Shown here in pieces: positions 9,299 through 20,546 of a stretch of DNA of 64,000 bases. Position numbers and translations under genes: made by a program. This stretch comes from Urophycis tenuis (lineage: Eukaryota; Chordata; Actinopteri; Gadiformes; Phycidae), in the NCBI GenBank assembly GCA_036785325.1, contig JAXIVH010000030.1:3437580-3501579 (forward strand), in the 5' to 3' direction. The notes beneath the pieces are model-generated. The model had not been told where the DNA came from. It searched no databases and saw nothing but the letters and a program-made list of their open reading frames with translations. Every line of letters begins with the position of its first letter. Within the stretch, counting starts at the first letter, position 1.

Positions 9299-9570
9299 TG
9301 CAACTCGGAGCATTCAAGGTGTCTTTTTGAAAGGCCATTCTCAAAAGGTGATACTGTGGCCTGACATGGTATGCTCAAATACTTAGAAACTCTGCATTAA
9401 AACAACACTCTCCCTCAAACCCACTGTACTTGTTTATCATTGAGTCAAACTTTTGCAATGTGGACTAAACTATTTTGTTACGCAATTGTTCCAAAAGGGA
9501 ACAATTGCAAAGTCATAAGGAGTGGGAGAAGTTGAACATGTAACAAATCTGAATGTGGTTCTCAGGCATT

Positions 9571-9841
9571 TAAGGCCCAATCTCAATTCTCTATTTTACC
9601 CTTTCCCCTTCCCCTTGCCCCTTCCCCTTCCCCTATGTCTTGGCCCTTGAAACAGAGTGCCTTTACCCCTTGGTTTCAAGTAAGCTCCCGATCTTAATTG
9701 GTTTTAAGGGGTATCTACCCCTTGCCCTTATACCTACCCCTCGATTGAAATGAGAATTAAGATAGCCCTTCGTCTCACATGCACGCGCAAAACTAAGGGG
9801 AAGGGGGAAGGGGTAAAATAGATAATTGCGATTGGGCCTTA
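9571..9841. mobile_element. MITE with TAAGGCCCAATC ends, copy 2
   Basis: Paralogue of 2128-2426 in the duplicated block. It lacks the internal repeat of the end sequence seen in copy 1. Confidence 0.65.
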
Positions 9842-9967
9842 GTGTAAGTTGCCATCAGTAAGATGAGTCTGGACCATTTGAAAACAAGGACAGTAGAGTG
9901 AATTCAAAGAAGTCAGCCATCACAGCAACAGTACAGCACTTTGAGCAGAGAAATTTGCCGTAACATT

Positions 9968-10039
9968 GGGCTCATCCGGGATTTAAACACTGGACCTCTT
10001 GCACCCTAAGCGAGAATCATACCCCTAGACAAACAAGCC
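9968..10039 (-). pseudogene. tRNA-Pro (AGG) pseudogene
   Basis: Carries the same T-arm and D-arm decay as 2553-2624 (gatttaaacactgg on the + strand). Confidence 0.85.
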
Positions 10040-10195
10040 ATGCTGTGCAGAATTTATTCGGTCATTTGAAAATGGGTGCAATGACAAGCCATTAGCTTGT
10101 CAAGCAATAGTTTTAACAGATTGATGTAACTGTAACACCACATTTGTTTGGGCACTGGGTTCAAGGTCAAGACTGCTATCCGTTACACCTTCATT

Positions 10196-10267
10196 GGGCT
10201 CGTCCGGGATTTGAACACGGGACCTCTCGCACCCTAAGCGAGAATCATACCCCTAGACCAACGAGCC
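10196..10267 (-). tRNA. tRNA-Pro (AGG), one T-stem mismatch
   Basis: 72-nt gene identical to 2843 except for gaacacggg, a mismatch in the T stem (52-62). Otherwise intact. Confidence 0.85.
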
Positions 10268-10530
10268 ACATTGTACCATGCAGATTTGGTCGTAGTGTAA
10301 ATTGGTCCAAAAAAAAACTAGAACACAAACTATGTTTCAACAAATTCTTATCGAACCAACTTTGCCACAAACTTCAAATATTATTTTTTTCAGACAGACT
10401 TCAATTCTTAATGTATTACAATAATGGCAACAGAGACCCAGTAAGTTATAGTGGCAGAGTTCTCAAACAGAGAACTTGGCCAAGTTTAAGTTCAACTTTG
10501 AAGAGGCATTGAGGAAAACATGTTGTCAGA

Positions 10531-10612
10531 GGTAGTGTGGCCGAGCGGTCTAAGGCGCTGGATTTAGGCTCCAGTCTCTCAGGAGGCGTGGGTTCAAATC
10601 CCACCACTGCCA
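10531..10612 (+). tRNA. tRNA-Leu (TAG)
   Basis: Intact 82-nt gene, anticodon TAG, identical to 3171-3252. Confidence 0.95.
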
Positions 10613-11379
10613 GGAATGTCTGTGTATTCAAGCAACATTTTGAAAGGCCGTTCTCAAAAGGTAATACTGTGGCCTGGCATGTTATGCTCAGATACTTAGA
10701 AACCTTGTATGAAAACAATACTCTTCCTCAAACCCAATTTACTTGTTTATCATTGAGTCAAACCGTTACAATTGGGCCTACACGATGCAAAAGGGAACAA
10801 TTGCGAGGTCAAAAGCAGCAGTAGGAGAAGTTGAACATGTAACAAATCTGAATGTGGTTCTCAGGCAATTGAGTGTAAGTTGCTGTTAGGAAAAATGTTA
10901 TCTAACAATGGTATGGTTAGGATGATCTGACCTTCCGAAGAAGGACATGGTGAGGATTGTATTCCTCTTGGCGACTTTAAGTCTGACTCTCTGAAACTTG
11001 GAGACATAACTTGAAGTGATTGAAGGTACATCTACGTCATGTCCAATCTTTTAGTATATGTAATCTGTATACATTATAAGCCAATCAAAATGGGACATTC
11101 CTGTCATGCTGTTCCGACTTGGGACTTGTATATAATACACTGCGTCTCAGGGAGCAGGAGAGCAACTGAGGAAGATTCACGCAAAAATCTCTTGCTTGAT
11201 GAAATCCTCTTTTTCTCCTCGTACGAGATCAATAAACAACTTCAGCTTAAACTATATAGAGTTCCTGGCACTTCTTGTTCTTCGGCATCAACAACAATCT
11301 CCTCAGTTGCCATCAGTAAGATGAGTCTGGACCGTTGAATTCAAAGAAGTCGGCCGTCACAGCAACGGTACAGAACTTT

Positions 11380-11432
11380 GACAGACAGACAGACAGACAT
11401 ACTTTAATGATCCCTGAGGGAATTATTCGGTC
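11380..11432 (-). mobile_element. LINE 3'-tail fragment, copy 2
   Basis: Same scar as at 3934, with one more gaca unit. It replaces a tRNA-Pro gene in the paralogous block. Confidence 0.5.
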
Positions 11433-11665
11433 ATGTTGAAAATGGGTTCAATGACAAGCCACAGCCAATAGTTTTAAACAGATTGATGTAGCCATAACTA
11501 TGCCACCACATTCAAGCTACATTAATTAATCAGGGCAGTGGGTTTAAGGTTTAGAGTGCTATCCGTTACACCTTTGAACAAGCATCGGGAGAAACATTCT
11601 GACTGTTAATCAGCTCATGGAAGAAATATACCAGAAGTGTCACCACAAAACTTTATTGCTTCATA

Positions 11666-11737
11666 GGGGTTGTCCGGGATTTGCTACCGGGACCTCTCGC
11701 ACCCTAAGCGAGAATCATATCCCTAGACCAACGAGCC
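11666..11737 (-). pseudogene. tRNA-Pro (AGG) pseudogene
   Basis: Shares the acceptor damage of 4217-4288 and has an altered T loop (gatttgctacc on the + strand). Confidence 0.8.
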
Positions 11738-12169
11738 ACATTGTCCCATGCAGATTTGGTCGTGTTGTAAATTGGTCCAAAAAAACAGAACACATCGTCT
11801 TAATCAAATTGTTACAGAACAAACTTTGCCACCAACTTTAAATATTCTTTTTTCAGACAGAATTCAATTCTTAATGTATTACAATAATGGCAACAGACAT
11901 CCAGTGAGTTATAGTGACCGAGTTGTCAAACAGAGTGTATTTACGCTCTGCTTTCTGCTTTCTTGAATTTAAGCACAATTTTTGAGGGATTGAAGGAAGG
12001 TAATTTTTGTGGTAGAACAGTCCAAGGAGCTGGATTCAGGAACCTGTCTCTAAGAAGGAAGGGTTCAACTCACACCAGTGCCTGAATTTTCGGTGTTATT
12101 TCATGTCAGATCACGATTGTATCAAACGCTAAAGGCACAGAACACAACTTAGCATAGAGACTTTACATG

Positions 12170-12241
12170 GGGCTCGTCCGGGATTTGAACCCGGGACCTC
12201 TCGCACCCGAAGCGAGAATCATACCCCTAGACCAACGAGCC
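12170..12241 (-). tRNA. tRNA-Pro (CGG)
   Basis: Intact 72-nt gene, anticodon CGG, all stems paired. Confidence 0.95.
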
Positions 12242-12464
12242 ATCCAGCAGTGTAAGTGAGTTGGTCATTTTGAAATATGGTGCAATGAAAAGCCACGGCT
12301 CAAACTCTCAATCATTGATATAGCAAGAACTAAGCCACCAAATTCAAGCATTCTTCCTTGAGTTGGACCCAATTAAAGTCTAACTTTGTAATACAACTCT
12401 GCCAGTCAACACGTTGAATTTAAGTTCAACTTTGAAGAGGCATTGAGGAAAACATGTCATCAGA

Positions 12465-12546
12465 GGTAGTGTGGCCGAGCGGTCTAAGGCGCTGGATTAA
12501 GGCTCCAGTCTCTCAGGAGGCGTGGGTTCAAATCCCACCACTGCCA
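12465..12546 (+). tRNA. tRNA-Leu (AAG)
   Basis: Intact 82-nt gene, anticodon AAG. It is the last tRNA before the transposon block that interrupts the array at about 12620. Confidence 0.95.
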
Positions 12547-13463
12547 GGCAACTCTGTGCATTCAGGGCATCTTTTTGAAAGGCCATTCTTTAAAGGTAAT
12601 TATGTGGCCTGACATGGTATAGTCAAGCTTGCAGAACTATTTGATGGAGGTAAATCTTGTTATTCTACATGAGAAAAATGACTACAGAATTGTGCAACAA
12701 GTAGGGCGGTGCTGCGCACAACTTTTAGGGAGACAACCTGTTGTAACTGCGGTAGACTATATCATTCCTGTGGATAAAAGCATTAGGGCTGTTCGAGGTC
12801 TCGGCTGCATTGCAGATCTGTACAAGAATTGCTGTGTAGCTCAGGACTTTAAATAGTCCCATTGTCTGTATGGCCACATGCAGTATACAGTAGACTTACA
12901 ACAACTGTGTTAAAAGTTGCTTTTGTTTTCAGCAAGGGGAGATTGTTAGTGTATTGAAAGCCTCTTGTTCATATGAAGTGCATTTTTTCATATTATATGT
13001 AATCCTAATTATGCTTGTATTCCTTACAGCTTTCAAGAAGTTTGGAATCCCTCTCAGTCGTTTATCTGATGCTAAACTTTTTAATGACACAAAAACTGAG
13101 CTAGATGAAGAGGTGTTTGAAGAGGTGGTGGTCTCCAACCGTGATCTTGGTCGTGTTTACGAACTCTCCTTTGACAGTACACCTGAAGGTAAGTAGGCCT
13201 ACTCCTATTAAGGAGGACATCTGTACAGATCAGTGACCAGACTTATAAACTCCGGATTTGATTGGATGCACATTTCGGGTTGACAGAACAAAGTGGAAAT
13301 AGACATTAAGGCGCTGCCAGCCCAAGACAAATATCCCATTTATGGGACAATGAAGTAATCTGATTCTAATTCCTAATGCAGCTTTTGATGCCGAGGTGAT
13401 GCCGGTTAGCCGAGAGAGTTCCATCCTGGATGATGTTGTTACAGTCATTCTGAATATTGATAG

Positions 13464-13490
13464 CCCCCTGCAGATGCAGTCTGCAGGGGG
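13464..13490. repeat. Inverted repeat, 11-bp arms
   Basis: Perfect arms ccccctgcaga (13464-13474) and tctgcaggggg (13480-13490) around tgcag, inside exon 2 of transposon gene 1 and without breaking the frame. Confidence 0.9.
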
Positions 13491-15201
13491 AAGTTCAGGC
13501 AATGAAGCCCTTTCTGTAAGTGTTTTTTTATGGATATAGTGTCCTTGTTCCATACACAACATATTTAAGACAACACAAATGCAATGCATAAGTCCATTGA
13601 TGTTTTGTTCTAAAAACGCATGCATTGTCTCTTGTGTTTCTTGGCTTTGAAGCTCATAGAGGACATTCTAAAAAAGAGACCTGGAGGAGACCAGATCATT
13701 AAGGAATACAAGAGGACAAATATACTTACAGATGGTACAAGACGGAAAATGGTCAACATGGTTGTTGCCAACATGACTGAAATTCATGGGTAATAATTAT
13801 ACAACAAAACATTGGAACACTATCATCCAAAGTGAAACTCAATATGGTGTAGGGGGTCACAAGCGTGGAATGTTTTTGCAGAGATAACCACCCAAAGAAC
13901 CCTTTCTTCACCATCACCACACGTGCAGTGTGCTCACTTTCTTAACCCCTCACCAGTGGGCAGACCTGTGTGGCTCTGAATAATGTATGCTGTATTGCAA
14001 GAAAGAAGTTAATGTTAATGACATGTCTTTATGCTTTTAGTACATCACCTTCAAGAAGTGTGAGGGAACTGCATGCCAAGGGAATAGTATCGGTCTTCCC
14101 ACAATTAAAGGACCTCTTTTCTGAAAAGGGTTATGTGGGTATATTGGTCCTTTACCCTCCACCCCCACCCACCCACCCCAAAAAACTAATTTATCAAGCA
14201 GCTGATATCAAACTAGCTATGTAATTTCAAGTTAATTTTAATGATTGGACGGTTTACTCAATCCTTTATATTGCTGTACAGGAACATTTCTATGACTCCG
14301 ACAGTGGAACAGGATACCTCGCCTGGCGCATTAAGACGATCCAAAAGAGAGCCTCAGAGGAACAACCATCTCCGGCACAGAATAAAAGATGTAAGGGAGG
14401 ACCAGCCTCTGAACGAGATGCGACCGAGCCAGAGCTTACTGAAGAACAGCTGAAAGGAGCAATATCTCTCATGAAGCATGCAACTGATGAAGAGGTTGTG
14501 CGATTGAAAATGACACAAACATTTGCTCATCGCCAGAAAATGATCCATGACTCTCACCAGTCACCTGATGTGCTGTCAACATTTACTCGTTTTGCTGATG
14601 TTAAGGGTCTGGTAAGTAAAAATCTCAATGGACACTGGTTCCCAAGTTTTATATGTGTAGTGACTGTAGTTATATTACTTTGATGATACGCCAGGTAGTA
14701 GTTATACATTTTTGCTTGTTTTACCAATTGTGGTAAAACTTGTCCCCCATCCCCAGATTGAACAAGACTTCACTCTGTTGTTTGGAGAAGAGACTTCAGC
14801 AAAACTTCTTGAGAGGTGGCCAACGAGATTCAAGGAAAAGACCATTGAGCAGAGTAAAAGCCTGTCTCATATCAGCATTGAACTCAAAGAACTAATACAA
14901 GCAGCAGAGTCACCTCAGTCAGAAAATGGTGAATTAGAGGGTATGTAATGGTGTTGTTAAAGTTCAACTTACAACTCACATACTTCTATTTCGTTTTAAA
15001 TGCTGTGTCAAAACCTTCACAAGGGACGGGTAGTCATTTACCAGACATAACCAGTGCAATACTATGCCTTTATACAATCGTAGTCCCATATGTACAGTAG
15101 AATTTTGTTAACATCACATGTTTTTTCACCCACAGACCGGGCACAGCATCCAGGGACATTTAGATGCCGTCATCCAGACCCGTCAGCCGTACCTCCTCGC
15201 C

Positions 15202-15237
15202 TGGTTCTAGACGTTCCTATTGGAACGTCTAGAACCA
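15202..15237. repeat. Inverted repeat, 16-bp arms
   Basis: Perfect arms tggttctagacgttcc (15202-15217) and its complement (15222-15237) separated by tatt, inside the last exon of transposon gene 1. Confidence 0.95.
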
Positions 15238-15615
15238 ACCTCCATGGGTTTTTCATCGTCATAGACCGGATCGCCATCCCATGCCGCGCAACAACTTCGC
15301 TTGGGGCCTTTGATGAGCTATTCAAAGCCCATTTTGTCTTTGGCACAGAGTACAGTGAGTCCCTCTGTAACATGCACACTGTTCATTCAGACCACCATTT
15401 TCAACATTGATGTTGGACTAGTCAAAGAAAATCCTCGGGTCATTGAGCTCCGATCAAGATTCCTGCAGTAGCCCCGATAGACTTTTTTCCCAGATTATTT
15501 TGACATGATTTGTTTCATTTGCAAGTCCTGTCATTCCAACACAAATGTGTTGGTGAGGCATCTAAAATTAATGCATGGACTATGTCCTGGAAGGACACTC
15601 AGGTTAAAATGTGGT

Positions 15616-15641
15616 GAAGCTAGGTGTGCACACCTAGCTTC
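15616..15641. repeat. Perfect 26-bp palindrome
   Basis: gaagctaggtgtg followed directly by its complement, within the zinc-finger part of the transposase. Confidence 0.95.
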
Positions 15642-16037
15642 TGGATTTCGTAAACATATGAAAAGGGTGCATGAGCAGAGTGCTCTTAATGCTGAAGTTT
15701 TAGTAATTAACCGTTGTGGAAGTAATGACTTGTTAGTAGATGTTAATGCATATGTTAATGCAGAGGTACCTGTTATGCAACCCGATCTACTTGTTTCAGG
15801 CACCAGTTCATCTCTGTTGAGAAGTGGAGAGTATGTTCACAATATGTGTGCTTCTGTTGTGGCAGAGCTTCAATCTGTTGGGATTGGTCAAGGAAATGTA
15901 CATAACCTAGTTTGCTCTTTGGAGGAAGTTGTTAACGGAATAAAGGATCAGATCAGAAACTGTTTTAAGTTGTTTACGTGATGGACAAATTGTTGAAAAA
16001 GTTGAACAAACATTAGGTCATCTTGACAATCCATTTA

Positions 16038-16078
16038 CACAGCTGAATTCTGTGGCGAAGCCACAGAATTCAGCTGTG
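16038..16078. repeat. Inverted repeat, 19-bp arms
   Basis: Arms 16038-16056 and 16060-16078 (core cagctgaattctgtggc) around gaa. Parts of the same motif are then repeated directly (cagctgtgaaaaatactg at about 16071 and 16099). Confidence 0.95.
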
Positions 16079-18089
16079 AAAAATACTGTGAAAAATTCAG
16101 CTGTGAAAAATACTGGCGAAGCCAAAAAATGGGGTGTAGTCGCTCCCGTAAAGAAATTGCTTGGTTCCAGGTTTGACAACAGATGGAACAAAAACACTGG
16201 GACATTTGATCAAGTTCTTGTTAGTGATACATTAGCCTACGTTCCACTTTTACAGTATTAAAACAGTCTAGTGTCATTGACATGTTTACATCTGTTCAAT
16301 CATCAAGTTCAAATCTATATTCAGATTTAAGGGATGGGGCCTATTTTATGAAACACCCCTTGTTTTCCAAGGACATTCCATCCATTCAGATCCAATTGTT
16401 TTACGATGATTTTGAGCCCTGCAATCCTTTGGGGTCTAAAAAAGGCGCACACAAACTTGGTGCAATTTACTTCACCTTGAGGAACTTCCCACCAAGATAC
16501 AATTCATGTCTTGCCAATATTCATTTATGTATGCTTTTCCATACTCAGGATATTAAGAAATATGGTTTTGCAACCATTCTTGAGCCTCTGGAAAATGATC
16601 TAAAGATTTTGGAAACAGATGGAATTGATATTCCAGGGCTCATTAATGGGAGCATTTTTCAGGTCACAGGTGACAATCTTGGCCTACACGGTTTGTTTGG
16701 CTACGTTGAGTCGTTCAGTGCCAAAAATTGCTGCCGTTTTTGTCTAACAGAGAGAGAAGACTATCAGAAAGTATTCTCTGAAGACCACCCAAACATGCGT
16801 TTAAGAACTAAAGAGTTACATTCAGATCATTGTCGGCTCATAAAGGCCTCCCCTGAACAGGGACATGTATATGGTGTGAAAAGTGAGTGTTTACTCAACT
16901 CTCTCAAACACTTCCAGTTGATCTTAGTTGATAATTTTGCAGTTGATGTTATGCATGACATCTTAGAAGGTGTAGCACAATATGAGGTGAAGCTCACTCT
17001 TAAGTACATTGCTGAGAAGTCTATCTCTTCTAAAGAGATAAGTGATAGAATTCAATCTTTCAATTATGGATGTGTAGAGCGAAGGAATCAACCATCTGCT
17101 CTTAAACTGGAGGATGCAAGCAATGACTTAGGCCTTTATGCCATTCAGTCCTGGTGTCTGCTTCGTAACATCCCGCTAATGTTTGGTGATGTTGTTGAGA
17201 GAAATGATAAGCACTGGAATCTATTACTATTACTGCTCCAGATTGTCGATATAGTCTTTTCCCCATATTTGACCAAAGGCATGACTGTCTACTTAAAGTA
17301 TCTGATTGTGGAGCAATCATCAGCTTTTCAAACAGTTGTTTCCTGGTAAAAATCTGTTACCAAAACACCACACAATGATTCATTATCCCCGCTGCATACA
17401 ACACATAGGTCAAATTATTCATGTGTGGTGTATGCGGTATGAGGGGAAGCATAATTATTTTAAAAAACAGAAGAAATGTTTCAAAAACCTGACATGGAGT
17501 TTAGCGAAGAAGCACCAGAACTACATGGCTTATCATTGGGAGAGGTTTTCTAAGGAGAGGTTGATAGTTGGCCCAGGCAAAAAGAAGCCAGTATCTTCTT
17601 TTCCTGCCAAGGAGCAGCTTTCTAGTATTCTAAGCTTGTCGTTAACGAAAACGGTACGGTCTGTAAAATGGGTCAAATACTACGGCACTGAATTTTGAAC
17701 CAACTTGGTGATATGTAGTGCGGTGTTAAATGATATGCCAGTTTTTCAAAAAATTGAAGCTATTGTAGTGAAGGATGACAATGTCTTCTTAATAGTAACA
17801 AAGTTAGAAACGGTTTGTTTTGATGAGCATGTGTATGCTTTCAACGTTTCTGTACCGAGAGAAGAGTTGCATAGTTTGTTGCATACAACAAACCATTTGA
17901 TTTACAAATGGCACACAACATGGAGGACAACAAATGGTTCATTGTACCATACTGTCATTTTATATTAACTTTACATACATGAACTTTATGTTGATATGCT
18001 TGTATTGAATGTGTTCTGTTCATGCATTTACAACATTTTGTAATAAATATTTTTCAATATTTTGTGTGTCTGTCCTTAAGATTTGTAGA

Positions 18090-18424
18090 ACTTGATAAAG
18101 TGTAAGTAAAGACAAGTAAAATGGTGACTCTAGCAAGAGAAGCTGGGAATAAACTCTGAATAGAGATTAACTAAGATGACCCCATTAAGAGTTAAGATGA
18201 CTCTGGGAAGAGTTGTTAGCTTGCAGAGTAAATTTTTCTTCACTCCCTTTGGAGTTTATCTTTTTTTTATTTTCTAACTCTCTATAGAGTAAATTTAACT
18301 CTGAAAAACATGCTCTAAGTTCAGAGTCAAATTGACTCTCTGTGGGGTGGGACCTATGGGTCTCTATGACAGAGTTAAAATGGACTCTATTAGAGTTGAA
18401 AACAACTCTGGCAATTTTACTGTG
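18090..18424. repeat. CACTA subterminal repeat region and right terminus
   Basis: Many copies of agagttaaa-atgactct-type motifs in both orientations, the usual transposase-binding arrangement near CACTA ends. The terminal sequence on the minus strand begins at 18424. Confidence 0.65.
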
Positions 18425-18790
18425 TTAGTCAGTTGTATTCGTACAGCAGGCAGTCCTCTGTCTTTAATCACAGACCTTTACATTTCTTTTCACGATATTA
18501 AACATAATATCCACCAATACACAACTTCACAAATATTGTACTCCTATATAGATCACTACCAGTAATGACTAAACTACGAATCACTGTAAACAAACATTTT
18601 CCCCAAGCTGCTTCAACCAGCCTCGAAAGATATCCCACCAGTGATTAAACACTGTTTCTCCAGCCAGCCTGACATAGCTTTCCTATTCTACTGTAGGCCT
18701 ATGCCTGAACACTTTTACACTATTTTGCTGACTGCTTATTAAAAAACGTCAGTCGTTTAACCATACAACAATATAAGATTTAACCTGTTT
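18425..18790. other. Non-coding, diverged piece of the A/B duplicated segment
   Basis: Positions 18430-18465 (gtacagcaggcagtcctctg) match 20717-20755 and 29131-29168. The rest is AT-rich and I see no gene. Confidence 0.5.
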
Positions 18791-18809
18791 ACCTTATCTA
18801 AACCTCTAA

Positions 18810-20126
18810 AAAACCTCCACCATCAGCCCTTCAGACAGCCTGCCAGACGACCTCAACGCCTTCTACGCCCGCTTCCAGAGCCCCACCCCCACCACCTCTG
18901 TGGAACACACACACACCCCGGCCACTCCTCCCCCCTCCCCCCCCGCCAGTCGTCACATCAGCCCAGGTACACAAAGCCCTGAGGAGCGTCCGCCCCCGGA
19001 AAGCAGCTGGGCCGGACAACATACCAGGACGCGCCCTCAGAGCTTGTGCTAACGAGCTGGCTGATGTCCTCACCTCCATCTTCAACCTCTCCCTCAGTCA
19101 ATGCATCGTCCCAAGATGCTACAAGACCACGACCGTCGTCCCCGTCCCCAAGAAGAACCCCCCATCCTGCCTGAATGACTTCCGGCCAGTAGCACTCACT
19201 CCAATCATCATGAAGTGCTTCGAGAGAGTGATACTGGCCCACATTCACAACAGCATCTCAGACACCATCGACCCCCTGCAGTACGCCTACCGGCACAACT
19301 GGTCCACCTCCGACGCCATCGCTGCCGCCCTCCATGTCTCCCTTTCCCACCTGGAAATTAAAGACTCCTACATCAGGATGCTCTTTATTGACTACAGCTC
19401 CGCCTTCAACACCGTCATCCCCCACAAACTCACCCATAAACGGTGTCGTTCGCCGACGACACCGCCGTGATTGGACGCATCACTGGCGGAGACGAGGCGG
19501 ACTACAGGAGGGAGGTGGACAGTCTGGTGACGTGGTGTGGAAACAACAACCTCACCCTCAACACTGACAAGACCAAAGAGATGATCGTGGACATGAGGAA
19601 GGAGAAGAGGCCTCATCAGCCACTGTTCATCCGAGGTCTTGAAGTTGAGAGGGTGAGCAACTTCAAACACCTGGGGGTCCACATCAGTGATGACCTCACC
19701 TGGACATTCAATACCACACAAGTGGTGAAGAAGGCTCAGCAGCGGCTGTACTTCCTGAGGAGGCTGAGGAAATTTGGGATGGCGCCCAAGATCCTCAGCA
19801 ACTTCTACAGCTGCATCATCGAGTCTGTCTTGACCACGTGCATCACCGTGTGGTACGGCAGCTTAACTGTGTGGGACCGCAAACGCCTACAGAGAGTGGT
19901 AAAGACTGCGTCTAAGATCACCAGGACACCACAGCCCTCTCTGCAGAGCATCTACCACCGCAGAGTCCACAGGAGAGCTGCCTCCATCACCAAAGACCCC
20001 ACTCACCCCCAGCACGGACTCTTCACACTCCTGCCCTCAGGCCGGAGGTTCAGGAGTGTGAGATGCAGAACCACCAGGTTCAAGAACCCCTTCTTCCCCA
20101 CGGCTGTCAGACTGTTGAACAGCTGA
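18810..20126 (+). pseudogene. L2-type LINE reverse transcriptase fragment
   Basis: Frame 1 (about 18960-19440) has the RKAAGPDNIPG motif, NDFRPVALT and FIDYSSAFNTV of the finger and palm. Frame 2 (19443-20123) begins at the catalytic SFADDTAV box and runs through NNLTLNTDKTKE, FKHLGVHIS and the C-terminal AVRLLNS, ending in a stop. The roughly 100 residues expected between FNTV and FADD are absent: an internal deletion joins them near 19440. Not active. Confidence 0.8.
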
Positions 20127-20152
20127 CCCCCCCCCCCCCCCCCCCCCCCCCC
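20127..20152. repeat. (C)26 homopolymer
   Basis: Twenty-six consecutive C, immediately after the LINE stop codon. Length may be unreliable in any assembly. Confidence 0.9.
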
Positions 20153-20546
20153 GCCCCCATGGACATCCTCACTGAACATGGACATCCTCACTCATTGACA
20201 CTATTGCACAATAATGTTTACGTTTACATGCACGAAGACTTTACTTTTTTACTTGTTTACTTTTTTAAATTTCATATTTCTATTTTATTGTACAGTATTA
20301 TATTCTATTTAGATTTTTTATACAGTATTTATATATTCTTACGACATCCAGTGTGGGCAGCAAAGTAAGAATTTCATTGCACAGGGAAACATGTTTCTTT
20401 ACTGTACATATGACATTAAAAGCTTTGAATCCTTGAATCCTTATCAACACAGTACAATTAATTAACGATTTTTCATCTAAATCAAATCAACGAAATGAAA
20501 TTGAAATACTCAGGAGCTCTCTCTCTCACTGTTTCCCATGGTATGG

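Larger units (their letters stand above)
8550..12546. repeat. ~4 kb tRNA-array block duplication, copy 2
   Basis: Paralogue of 598-4497 with the same order of Pro and Leu genes, the TAAGGCCC MITE and the LINE-tail scar. It keeps tRNA-Pro-CGG at 12170 and an intact tRNA-Leu at 12465, which copy 1 lost or damaged. Confidence 0.85.
13030..15471 (+). pseudogene. Transposon gene 1, SAMD3-like protein of fish CACTA elements
   Basis: A spliced gene: exons with GT/AG borders at about 13030-13198, 13382-13515, 13653-13789, 14041-14134, 14282-14611, 14757-14940 and 15136-15471. Together they resemble the C-terminal two thirds of the SAMD3-like proteins that accompany TNP2-like transposases in fish. 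Conserved blocks seen: ILKKRPGG..I..EYKRT in exon 3, FADVKG, LLFGEE, and near the end AIPCR....AFDELFKAHFVFGT. The reading frame shifts near 15385, and the final exon carries a 36-bp palindrome (15202-15237). No SAM domain exon is visible, consistent with 5' truncation. Confidence 0.6.
15505..17968 (+). pseudogene. TNP2-like CACTA transposase relic
   Basis: Coding relic in several frames (15505-15978, about 15960-16258, 16282-17346, 17306-17695, 17705-17965). It starts with Cys2His2 fingers (CxxCH...RHLKLMH and GFRKHMKRVH). Long blocks of the TNP2-like family follow: FYDDFEPCNPLGS, GDNLGLHG, a CRFC cysteine pair, the DVMHDILEGV motif and KHHTMIHYPRC. Frameshifts near 15975 and 17340 and a stop at 17696 break it. 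Two palindromes (15616-15641 and 16038-16078) disrupt otherwise conserved stretches. It would have cut and joined the element ends; not functional now. Confidence 0.65.
12620..18424 (+). mobile_element. CACTA/EnSpm-type element, 5' end truncated
   Basis: Two gene relics in the same direction (13030-15471 and 15505-17968) are followed by a subterminal region (18090-18424) full of short inverted and direct copies of motifs like gagttaaaatggactc. On the minus strand the right end reads CACAGTAAAATTGCCAGAG, fitting the CAC-G start of the CACTA superfamily. No matching left terminus is visible; the left border is placed where the tRNA spacer sequence stops. Region 12620-13029 holds an open frame (12629-12853) that I do not recognise. 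CACTA assignment rests on the transposase family and terminus. Confidence 0.65.
18791..20449 (+). mobile_element. L2-type LINE, 5' truncated and internally deleted
   Basis: Non-LTR retrotransposon with reverse transcriptase coding, a 3' UTR, and an end made of the short repeat tttgaatccttgaatcc, typical of L2 tails. The 5' UTR, the endonuclease and the start of the RT are missing. A (C)26 run lies just after the stop codon. Confidence 0.75.

Noticed and set aside
577..12546. Regularly spaced short repeats considered as a CRISPR array
   Set aside because: Repeats are full tRNA genes with conserved, not unique, spacers, in a eukaryotic genome.
12629..12853. 75-residue frame at the left border of the CACTA element as a separate gene
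   Set aside because: No recognised motif; it could be an exon remnant of the element, but there is not enough evidence to name it.
13230..13625. 131-residue minus-strand frame inside the CACTA element
   Set aside because: Antisense to two well-supported exons and their introns.
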